DNA of 27,872 bases from an uncultured Clostridia bacterium (lineage in GTDB: Bacteria; Bacillota; Clostridia; Tissierellales; Peptoniphilaceae): positions 1 through 27,872 of the forward strand of contig CAMYBS010000014.1 in assembly GCA_947254025.1 (NCBI GenBank), read 5' to 3'. Each line of letters begins with the position of its first letter. Positions within the stretch are counted from its first letter, which is position 1. The translations under genes and the position numbers were made by a program. The notes under the pieces were generated by a model. It saw only the letters and a list, made by a program, of their open reading frames with translations, was not told where the DNA came from and did no database searches. Positions 15,929-23,410 of this stretch are shown here, one piece after another.

Positions 15929-17572
15929 TTAGTCTTCGTTCTTATATGGCTCCAAGAATGCGTGGAAGTGTCTCATAGGTAAGTTCTTGCCCCAAAGTAT
16001 ACGCATGTTTGGAATGCTTTCTCTGTCTTCATATAGAGCTTTAACAGCAGCTATGACATAGTCAAGGTGCTCTTGAGTAAGCCTGCTTCTATCTATAGCG
16101 AAGCGCACAACATTTGCAAGCTCAGCTTGTTGCTCAGGAGTCTTTAGATCATACTCCATAGAGAAGTCGCCAAGTTCAGCAACTCTTATGCCGTAGCGTC
16201 TAATAAGTTCAAGTGAGAAGCCTTGACCTGCGAAGGTATCGTGATCGCGCTTGCCATCGAAGAACTCATCCATGTTGATGTAGACTGCGTGTCCACCAGC
16301 AGGAAGTACAACGCCTTTAACACCTGCCTTGTAGAAGCCTTGAGCAAGGTACTCTACTTGCTTAACACGGCTGTCCATGTAATTAAAGTCGCAGCTTTCG
16401 TATAGACCAACAGCTAGTGCCATGATGTCGTGGCCACTCATGCCGCCGTAGGAGTCGTTGCCGTAGCAAGAGATTTGCTTAACCTTAAGTCTTACGCCGA
16501 CATCCATCTTCATAGTTCCATCTTCATTAAAGTCAGAGAACTTTTGCCAGAACAAGCCCTTGTCTCTAAAGGCAAGCATGCCGCCCATATTCGCATGGCC
16601 ATCCTTCTTAGCTGACATACAGAAGCCGTCGCAGTATGAGAACATCTCTGTAGCGATTTCGGCGATGGACTTGTCTTTGTAGCCTTCTTCATTCATCTTG
16701 ATGAAGTAAGAGTTCTCAGCCCAACGAGCCACGTCAAAGATTAGCGGTATATCATACTTGCGAGCAATCTTGTTTACTTCTCTGATGTTTGCCATGGAAA
16801 CAGGTTGGCCACAAACAGTGTTGTTAGTGATGCACATAAAGATAAGTGGAACGTTTTGGACACCAACAGCGTTTATTAGCTCTTCAAGCTTTTCAAGGTC
16901 CATGTTACCCTTGAATGGATTCTTGTCGTACTTGCCGCCTTCAGGCACTTCATATAATAGTTTTTTATTGTATAAGTTTCTTGGCACAGAGCCCATTTGC
17001 TTGATATTGCCTTCAGTTGTATCAAAGTGACCGTTTGATGGTATAGTGAAGACCTTGCCAGGATGACGCTCAGTCAATATATTTTTAACAATCTCCATAA
17101 GTACAGATTCAGCCGCACGTCCTTGTTGAATGATAAAGGAGTTAGGTCTTTCCATTTGTGCTGCGCCGCCATTGAAGAGGCCGCCTTCGTACTCGCATAA
17201 GTAAACTTCGTCCATCATCTTCTTAACATCTCTGCAGTCAGTTCTCACAAGATCTAGAGTCTTCTTCCAGTTCTTTTCTCCGCCACGTTCAAATATGTCT
17301 CTAAAAGTATCAAGAAGAACGTAGTAGCCAGTGTTTCTACCATAAGCCTCGTCTCCTAAGAACAGTGATGCCCATTGAGTGTTAGTCATGGCAGTAGTAC
17401 CCGAGTCACTTAGCATGTCTATAGTCAATAGACCAGATGGGAAAGCGAACTCGTTGTAGTGAGTCGCCTTAAGAGCCTTCTCACGCTCCTCAACTGTAAC
17501 CTTTGGTAAATCCTTAACAACGTATGTAAAGTGCGTTGGAGTTGGAACGTTTAATGGATATTTCTCACTCAT
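15929..17572 (-). CDS. tnaA: Tryptophanase (tryptophan indole-lyase)
   Basis: A 547-aa PLP beta-eliminating lyase that splits tryptophan to indole, pyruvate and ammonia. Evidence: SDSGTTAMTNTQWASLFLGDEAY, GQPVSMANIREV, SAKKDGHANMGG with the PLP lysine at K323, and GGHAVYINMDEF. Two positions favour tryptophanase over tyrosine phenol-lyase: Asp184 in HFDTTEG (Thr in TPL) and Leu467 in RVAELGDF (the TPL specificity Arg is missing). It is longer than E. coli TnaA (471 aa), mainly through an extra segment around residues 95-145 (KNWKKTLDLV to QMERP). The start is ATG 17572, preceded by AAAGGAGG; a 20-residue upstream extension has no ribosome site. The leader is only about 36 nt, so no TnaC peptide is present. 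Confidence 0.93.
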   Translation of the reverse strand: MSEKYPLNVPTPTHFTYVVKDLPKVTVEEREKALKATHYNEFAFPSGLLTIDMLSDSGTTAMTNTQWASLFLGDEAYGRNTGYYVLLDTFRDIFERGGEKNWKKTLDLVRTDCRDVKKMMDEVYLCEYEGGLFNGGAAQMERPNSFIIQQGRAAESVLMEIVKNILTERHPGKVFTIPSNGHFDTTEGNIKQMGSVPRNLYNKKLLYEVPEGGKYDKNPFKGNMDLEKLEELINAVGVQNVPLIFMCITNNTVCGQPVSMANIREVNKIARKYDIPLIFDVARWAENSYFIKMNEEGYKDKSIAEIATEMFSYCDGFCMSAKKDGHANMGGMLAFRDKGLFWQKFSDFNEDGTMKMDVGVRLKVKQISCYGNDSYGGMSGHDIMALAVGLYESCDFNYMDSRVKQVEYLAQGFYKAGVKGVVLPAGGHAVYINMDEFFDGKRDHDTFAGQGFSLELIRRYGIRVAELGDFSMEYDLKTPEQQAELANVVRFAIDRSRLTQEHLDYVIAAVKALYEDRESIPNMRILWGKNLPMRHFHAFLEPYKNED

Positions 17573-17614
17573 AATATACCTCCTTTGATTTAATAAGCAT
17601 AGTCCATCAATTCT

Positions 17615-17643
17615 AGTATAAGCTTTTATCATAGCAAAGTCAA
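17615..17643 (-). promoter_or_regulatory. SigA-type promoter of tryptophanase
   Basis: On the minus strand TTGACT (17638-17643) and TATACT (17615-17620) are separated by 17 bases. Transcription would begin near 17608. The upstream edge is about 27 bases from repeat array B. Confidence 0.85.
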
Positions 17644-17669
17644 GAGCTTTATATCTTGCTAAGCTATGG

Positions 17670-17839
17670 GTGGCATATATATAGCAAGGCTCCTTATATA
17701 TACCTCGCCTCTCATATACTTAGAGTCCTCGCATATAGTATGTTGCTACCTATGTAGTACTAAGAGTGCTATATAGTAGTAGGTCTCCTATATAGCAGTA
17801 GGTCTCCTATATAGCACGTGGCTTCATACATGTTTCTAC
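17670..17839. repeat. 19-bp-period tandem repeat array B (about nine units)
   Basis: Consecutive units start at 17670, 17689 (18 nt), 17707, 17726, 17745, 17764, 17783, 17802 and 17821; all but one are 19 nt. The best pair is GTCTCCTATATAGCAGTAG and GTCTCCTATATAGCACGTG; others are more diverged (GAGTGCTATATAGTAGTAG, GCTACCTATGTAGTACTAA). Most units centre on CTATATAG-like or CATATA-like cores, which are self-complementary. It is the same family and period as the array at 6031-6163. It lies between the divergent tryptophanase and 17968 promoters. There are no spacers (not CRISPR) and no open frame. The rest of 17573-17967 holds only the two promoters. Confidence 0.82.
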
Positions 17840-17909
17840 GCTCATGAGACATTACATTTCACGTACCATATAACTTACAAAAAAAATCATTCTGTCCTTT
17901 TTAAAATCA

Positions 17910-17938
17910 TTGAAGTAAAGGAATTTTTATGTTATAAT
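17910..17938 (+). promoter_or_regulatory. Promoter of the 17968-24847 unit
   Basis: TTGAAG (17910-17915, 4 of 6) and a perfect TATAAT (17933-17938) have 17-bp spacing. Transcription would start near 17945, giving a leader of about 23 nt before the small ORF at 17968. Confidence 0.8.
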
Positions 17939-17967
17939 CAACTTAGATTATTTTTAGGAGTGATACT

Positions 17968-18057
17968 ATGACTAATGATGAAAAAGAGCTTCTTAAAGCT
18001 AGAGAAGAAGGCTCAAGTGTAAAGACGAGCGCTAAGACGCTTCAAAAATTAAATTGA
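17968..18057 (+). CDS. Small ORF, 29 aa, unknown
   Basis: ATG at 17968 is preceded by AGGAG (17956-17960) at 7-base spacing and lies about 23 nt from a predicted transcription start. The frame encodes 29 residues beginning MTNDEKELLKAREEG and ending TLQKLN, then TGA. It is hydrophilic, charged and probably helical, with no membrane segment. I recognise no family. It comes 16 bases before the Gate-domain gene and could be a small protein or a translated leader. It is not rich in any one amino acid beyond Lys/Glu, so a classical attenuator peptide is unlikely. Confidence 0.55.
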   Translation: MTNDEKELLKAREEGSSVKTSAKTLQKLN

Positions 18058-18073
18058 CATAAGGGTAAGAACT

Positions 18074-19219
18074 ATGGAAAGAAGATTTAAAAAAGCTATA
18101 AGCTTAGAGACATTCATCTTTTTGGCGGTTTTATTTGCCTTTTTTTACTACCTATCATCTAAGATGGGGGCTATCAACTTAATCAATACCTTCATGAACA
18201 CTGCTTATTCTTTGCTTATGGAAGTGTGCTTTTACATAATGGCGATAGCTGTCGTTGCAGGAGGATTATCATCTATACTAAGCGAGTTTGGTGTTATATC
18301 CTTAATCAATAAGCTATTGTCAAAACTAATGAAGCCAATCTACGACTTACCGGGCGCGGCATCTGTTGGTGTTTTGACTTGCTACTTATCAGACAACCCA
18401 TCGATACTTGCACTTGCGAAGGATAAAAACTTTTTAAGGTACTTCAAGAAGTATCAAGTGCCTGTACTAACAAACATTGGTACAGCTTTCGGTATGGGTT
18501 TTATCACAACAACAACTATGATGGGTCTAAAGATTGATGGCAGCATCAAGGCGGCACTTATTGGTAACTTAGGGGCTATCATAGGCTCTATTGTGAGTGT
18601 TAGGATAATGATGCTCTTTACAAAAAAGAAGTTTGGCGTTGAGGCAGTTGCCGTAGGTGATGCGGACGCAGAAAAGACAACTATGGATCTAAGACCAGTT
18701 AGAGACGGATCTATCTTCAACAGATTCATCGACTCCTTACTTGAAGGAGGCAAGATTGGTGTTGAGATGGGTATGTCGATAGTACCGGGCGTTATACTTA
18801 TCTGTACAGTTGTACTTATACTAACAAACGGACCGGGACCAGAGGGTCTATATACAGGAGCTGCAAAGGAAGGCGTGAAGCTGCTACCATTTATTGCAGA
18901 TAAATTAAGCTTCATAATAAAACCGATTTTCGGTTTCACATCAGGCAAGTGCATAGCTGTTCCAATCACTGCACTTGGCTCAGCAGGCGCAGCTATAGGC
19001 TTAGTACCTGAACTAATTAGCACAGGTGCAGCAAGTGCATCAGACGTTGCAGTCTTCACTGCTATATGCATGTGCTGGTCAGGCTACCTTTCTACACACA
19101 TAGCCATGATGGACGCGCTAGGCTACAACGACTTAGCAGGCAAATCGATATTTGCACACACTATTGGTGGCTTAGTAGCTGGTTTTTCAGCAAATTTATT
19201 ATTTACTTTCTTAGGATAG
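18074..19219 (+). CDS. Nucleoside-recognition (Gate) domain membrane protein, CD0519/CD1768 type
   Basis: A 381-aa polytopic membrane protein with eight or more hydrophobic segments. The N-terminal segment (about 11-30) is followed by Gate-type halves: YSLLMEVCFYIMAIAVVAGGLSSILSEFG and a later GKIGVEMGMSIVPGVILICTVVLILTNG. GAASVGVLTCYLSDNPSILAL and GKCIAVPITALGSAGAA are conserved in clostridial proteins of this type. Gate domains occur in spore maturation proteins SpmA/SpmB, concentrative nucleoside transporters and FeoB; the substrate here is unknown. AAGGG sits upstream of the ATG. It is 13 bases from the helicase gene. The call to this family is by recognition, not by search. Confidence 0.85.
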   Translation: MERRFKKAISLETFIFLAVLFAFFYYLSSKMGAINLINTFMNTAYSLLMEVCFYIMAIAVVAGGLSSILSEFGVISLINKLLSKLMKPIYDLPGAASVGVLTCYLSDNPSILALAKDKNFLRYFKKYQVPVLTNIGTAFGMGFITTTTMMGLKIDGSIKAALIGNLGAIIGSIVSVRIMMLFTKKKFGVEAVAVGDADAEKTTMDLRPVRDGSIFNRFIDSLLEGGKIGVEMGMSIVPGVILICTVVLILTNGPGPEGLYTGAAKEGVKLLPFIADKLSFIIKPIFGFTSGKCIAVPITALGSAGAAIGLVPELISTGAASASDVAVFTAICMCWSGYLSTHIAMMDALGYNDLAGKSIFAHTIGGLVAGFSANLLFTFLG

Positions 19220-19232
19220 GATAGGAGAAGAA

Positions 19233-22200
19233 ATGGACGAAAGACAAAGAGTAATTTCATTATTTAAGTACATTAGGCAAACTATTGACGACAAGTATAA
19301 GCCTATATTAAATGTTAAGGACGAGTTATGGACAAAGTACCTTGACGATATCAACCTTAATAATAAATTTCTCTACTTTTCTTGCGGCAGCGACTCAACG
19401 AGTGATGTGATTCTTAGGATTACAAGACCTTACTCGCAAAAGACGCAAGAAGATATTAGAGTGCAAAATTTATTTAAGGAGTTTAGAGAGCTTTTCTACA
19501 AGCTTGAGAACGAGTCTCACCTTTATGAATTAGTCTTTGCCAATAGTATTTTGATTTCAAAGTACGACCCAAGTATCTACCATCCTATACTAATAAAGAG
19601 GGCATCTATTGATTTTGATTCAAGAAAGGACAGCATAGCAGTACGCGATACAAACAGAGATATGACGCTTGACATAAAGCTAATATCTCTAATTGAGAAC
19701 ATTAACCACTTAGAGCTTAAGAACATCATCGAGCACATCTCTATGAACTACTACCATCCATTCGACACGGTGTCAATGGCTGAGCTTATGAAGTCCATGG
19801 CGAAGAGGCTGCACACAGACTCCTCATACGAAGAAGCAAATGTGAGCGAAACTGACAAGGCCTTCACCATAATCAATAGACCACTACTATACTTAAGAAA
19901 TAAAGAAACTGATTTTATACAAAACCTTGACGAGATGATTGAGTCCATAGAGAAGGGTTCTGAAGTAAACAAGAGCCTACTTAACTTATGCGGCGTCAAC
20001 ATCAAAGAGAAGGAAACAGAAGAGAGAGCCGAGACTATCGAAGACAAGATTAGAAACATCGAAGGCATCTCACAAAGCGTTTTATTCACGAAGGAAGCAA
20101 ACAAGGAGCAGCTCGAAGTCGCACAGAGAATTGCAAACTACGACACTGTCTTGGTACAAGGACCTCCTGGCACAGGTAAGACGCACACTATAGCGAACCT
20201 TTTGGGAGATATCTTAGCAAGAGGCAAGACTGTTTTGGTCGCTTCGCAAACGAAGAAGGCACTTTCGGTACTTAAGAGCATGACTCAAGAAGAGATCAGA
20301 GCACTTTGCGTATCAACTATAGACGACAACAACGAGGACATGGAGAAGTCCATCGACTCGATTACTGATTATATAAGCAATCACTCCATAGAAGAGCTTA
20401 AAGAAAAGATACAAAAGCTCAATATGGACAGAAACATATTGCTAGAGAGACTTAACGAAACAAGAAAGAAGATCTTTAGCATCAAGTCATCTGAGCTAAA
20501 GAGCATTACTATAGGCGAGGAAGTCTTCAGTCCCATAGACGCGGCGAGATTTCTTCACGACCATGACGGCTTAAACAAGATACCTGGCGAAGTAAAACTG
20601 TATGAGAAGCTACCTATATCAAAAGGCGACATAGACTTTTTGTACTACTCAAACGAGGCGCTTACTAGAGAGGACGAGAAGGAGTTAAACATTGGTCTAC
20701 CTGATCCAAACTCCATACTCAATCCAGAGGATTTAGAGAAGACAGTGGAGGCTATGGACGCAGCGCTACTTAGAGCAAAGACTCTTAAGGAAGAGATTAG
20801 ACGCAACATCACTTTGAAGGAGAAGGTCTATCTTGATCAAAACGCTCTTTATAGTGGCGAGGCTGACGAAGACTTTAGAGATATTTATGATAAGATTGAC
20901 TACCTTAATAGCCTCGACAAGCTAGAGGATTGGCAAATTAAGGTCATAGTTAGTGCCAAGGCAGGTAATGCGGATAAGAAGAGCTACATTAGACTTGCTG
21001 AACTGATTACTGACCTTGACGAGTACTACGATAGAAACATCGAACACTTAAGAGGCAAAAGACTTATCTACCCAGCTGAGATGAATCAAAAAGAGCTAAG
21101 ACAGTCACTTGAAGAGATGAGAGCAAGACTTGTTGAAGGCAAGAAGATTAAAGGCATTTCGGCAATGTTTAAGAACGCGTGGAAGAAGGTACTTGCGAGC
21201 GTTAGCATAAACGGACAAGGTCTTGTTGCAGTTGAAGATATGGATGACGCGATAGTAAATATTAACTTAGACATCAAGATATCTGAGCTAAAGGCACTCT
21301 TTGACGAACTTATATATAAAACAGGATATGACTTCGACAGAGAAAAGCTTATCGAGGGTAAGGAGCTACTAAGCTACCTACCACTTATAAATAAGCTTAT
21401 GAAGTTCTACGATGAGAACGTTCAAGCATTATTTAAGCTAATGCAAGACAAGGGCTTCAATATAAACAGCATCTTTGTTAATAACAAGGTCCTAGCTCCT
21501 AAGGACGCCTTCATTAAAGAGATGACACTTATTAAAAACGACTTAAGAAAGTACATCGAGCTAGTTGATGAGTATGACTTAAAATATATTCCTGCGAAAG
21601 AAAAGCTTGATGATACACTTGTAAAACTTAAAGTGGATGAAGATAATAAGTCAGACCTACTATTACTAATGAACACTGCGATAGAGACTAAGTACTACGA
21701 GAGCTACAGGGACAGCTTTGAAAATCTTAAAAAGACTTACGAGAAGATTAAGATACTTAGAAAGAGAAATGAGCTACTTGATAAATTAGCTGAAGTAGCA
21801 CCTACATGGAAGGAATTTATATATAACCGCTTTGACATACATGGGCTTAAGGATGCACCTGAAAACATTGAGGAGAACTGGTATTACAAGCAATTTGATG
21901 GTATCATCTCTAAGATAAACAGAACGCCATATGAAAAGTATCAAAAGATGATGACTTGGTACAAAAAGCAGCTCTACGACATCACAAAAGAGCTTGCTTC
22001 AAACATGGCATGGCACTCGTTTATGCTTAAGATCAAGGACGATATAGAGAAGAAGCAAGCCTTACAAGGCTGGCAGCTAACTATGAAGAAGATAGGCAAG
22101 GGCACAGGCAAGCAAGCTGTTGGCTTAAAGAAGGAAGCAAAAGAGCTTATGAAGAAGTGCCAAAGATGTGTACCTGCGTGGATTATGACCATAGACAAGG

Positions 22201-23399
22201 CGCTTGAAAGTCTTGATTACAATCAAAAGTTCGACTACTTAATCATTGATGAGGCATCGCAAGCAGATATATCTTCTATACCTATCTTGCAATTAGCAAA
22301 GAAGGCCATCATAGTCGGTGACGATGAGCAAGTTAGTCCGCAAGCAGTCGGTATTGACCAAGACAAGCAAAACAAGCTTATCGATATGTATATCAAGGAC
22401 AAGGTTGCAAACAGCCACTTATATGACTTGAACTCATCCTTGTACGATATACTTAAGACAAGCTTCCCAGTACTGACTCTAAAAGAACACTTTAGAAGCG
22501 TACCAATGATAGCCGCCTACTCAAACTTTATTTCATACGATGGCATTATAAAGCCGCTTAGAGAGTCTTCATCTACCAAGGTTCAGCCTGCACTTAAATT
22601 AGTTGAACTTGATGGCACAAAAGATGAAGATAGAGTCAACGAAGCTGAAGCAAATTATATAGCAGATGAAATCTTAAGGATAAAGGACGAGCCTGATTAC
22701 GAAGGCAAGACCATAGGCGTGATATCACTAGCTAGCGAAGATCAAGCTAAGTTTATAGATAAGCTTCTTATAGAAAAGCTAAGCTTGCAAGATTATGACA
22801 GGCTCAATATACTATGCGGTAGGCCTGCAGCCTTCCAAGGAGACGAAAGAGACATCATTTTCTTAACAACAGTTGATTCGAACGACAAGGACGAAGCACT
22901 TAAGGTCTTAAACGAGGGAGCCTACGATGTGAACAAGAAAAAGTACAACGTTGCAGTTTCAAGAGCAAAGGACCAAGTCGTACTAGTAACATCACTTGAT
23001 TACAAGAAGGACCTAAAGCTTGGCGATATTAGGAGAACTTTAATCGAGTTCTTTATAAATCCCGAGGACAAGATGGTCTTTGATAAGTTAAATAGATACG
23101 AGCTATCATCCTTTGAAGAAGACATCAAAAAAGAGCTTGAAGCAAGGGATGTAGAAGTAAAGACTAACGTAGAAGCGGGTCTATATAACATAGCCCTACT
23201 TGCTATAAAGGACGATAAGAAGTTCATAGTTGAGGCGGAAGGATCAGAATTTGATATAGATGACGAGACAATCATTAATCAGATGGAAAAGAGAGATATT
23301 TTGGAAAGAGTTGGTTGGAACTTTGCTAGCATCAGAAGTACAAAGTATTACTTCGACCCATCTAAAGCGATAGATGATTTACTAAACGATATGAAGTAG
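19233..23399 (+). CDS. Large SF1 (UPF1-like, AAA_11/AAA_12) helicase with degenerate nuclease-like C terminus
   Basis: A 1388-aa protein. Helicase motifs are intact: Walker A GPPGTGKTH (K316), DEAS (1006-1009), GDDEQ (1029-1033), EHFRS, QGDERDIIFLTTV and NVAVSRAK (R1244). About 690 residues separate motifs I and II, rich in charged helices and probably coiled coil. The C-terminal ~100 residues (from SSFEEDIKKELEARDVEV) align by eye with the Vsr/REase_MTES_1575-type nuclease domain common in this helicase group, ending RVGWNFASIRSTKYYFDP. The usual Asp after the first core strand is Ala1321 (NIALL) and the usual E-C-D/E-x-K element reads E1334-A-E1336, so cleavage is doubtful. It should unwind or translocate on nucleic acid; repair or defence are both possible. 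It is 11 bases from the next gene. Confidence 0.9.
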   Translation: MDERQRVISLFKYIRQTIDDKYKPILNVKDELWTKYLDDINLNNKFLYFSCGSDSTSDVILRITRPYSQKTQEDIRVQNLFKEFRELFYKLENESHLYELVFANSILISKYDPSIYHPILIKRASIDFDSRKDSIAVRDTNRDMTLDIKLISLIENINHLELKNIIEHISMNYYHPFDTVSMAELMKSMAKRLHTDSSYEEANVSETDKAFTIINRPLLYLRNKETDFIQNLDEMIESIEKGSEVNKSLLNLCGVNIKEKETEERAETIEDKIRNIEGISQSVLFTKEANKEQLEVAQRIANYDTVLVQGPPGTGKTHTIANLLGDILARGKTVLVASQTKKALSVLKSMTQEEIRALCVSTIDDNNEDMEKSIDSITDYISNHSIEELKEKIQKLNMDRNILLERLNETRKKIFSIKSSELKSITIGEEVFSPIDAARFLHDHDGLNKIPGEVKLYEKLPISKGDIDFLYYSNEALTREDEKELNIGLPDPNSILNPEDLEKTVEAMDAALLRAKTLKEEIRRNITLKEKVYLDQNALYSGEADEDFRDIYDKIDYLNSLDKLEDWQIKVIVSAKAGNADKKSYIRLAELITDLDEYYDRNIEHLRGKRLIYPAEMNQKELRQSLEEMRARLVEGKKIKGISAMFKNAWKKVLASVSINGQGLVAVEDMDDAIVNINLDIKISELKALFDELIYKTGYDFDREKLIEGKELLSYLPLINKLMKFYDENVQALFKLMQDKGFNINSIFVNNKVLAPKDAFIKEMTLIKNDLRKYIELVDEYDLKYIPAKEKLDDTLVKLKVDEDNKSDLLLLMNTAIETKYYESYRDSFENLKKTYEKIKILRKRNELLDKLAEVAPTWKEFIYNRFDIHGLKDAPENIEENWYYKQFDGIISKINRTPYEKYQKMMTWYKKQLYDITKELASNMAWHSFMLKIKDDIEKKQALQGWQLTMKKIGKGTGKQAVGLKKEAKELMKKCQRCVPAWIMTIDKALESLDYNQKFDYLIIDEASQADISSIPILQLAKKAIIVGDDEQVSPQAVGIDQDKQNKLIDMYIKDKVANSHLYDLNSSLYDILKTSFPVLTLKEHFRSVPMIAAYSNFISYDGIIKPLRESSSTKVQPALKLVELDGTKDEDRVNEAEANYIADEILRIKDEPDYEGKTIGVISLASEDQAKFIDKLLIEKLSLQDYDRLNILCGRPAAFQGDERDIIFLTTVDSNDKDEALKVLNEGAYDVNKKKYNVAVSRAKDQVVLVTSLDYKKDLKLGDIRRTLIEFFINPEDKMVFDKLNRYELSSFEEDIKKELEARDVEVKTNVEAGLYNIALLAIKDDKKFIVEAEGSEFDIDDETIINQMEKRDILERVGWNFASIRSTKYYFDPSKAIDDLLNDMK

Positions 23400-23410
23400 A
23401 AGGTGATTTT

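Noticed and set aside
15929..17572. Tyrosine phenol-lyase
   Set aside because: Asp replaces the TPL Thr in the HFDTT motif, and Leu replaces the TPL specificity Arg in the VAELG motif, as in tryptophanases.
17573..17632. N-terminal 20-residue extension of tryptophanase
   Set aside because: The region contains the ribosome site and -10 box of the gene, so it is upstream of or at the transcript start.
17670..17839. CRISPR array
   Set aside because: Units are contiguous with no unique spacers, only 19 nt long and diverged from each other, and no cas gene is present.
18454..19071. 205-codon minus-strand frame opposite the Gate-domain gene
   Set aside because: It is a shadow: Ser/Pro/Thr-rich composition, no ribosome site, and the + strand frame has clear family motifs.
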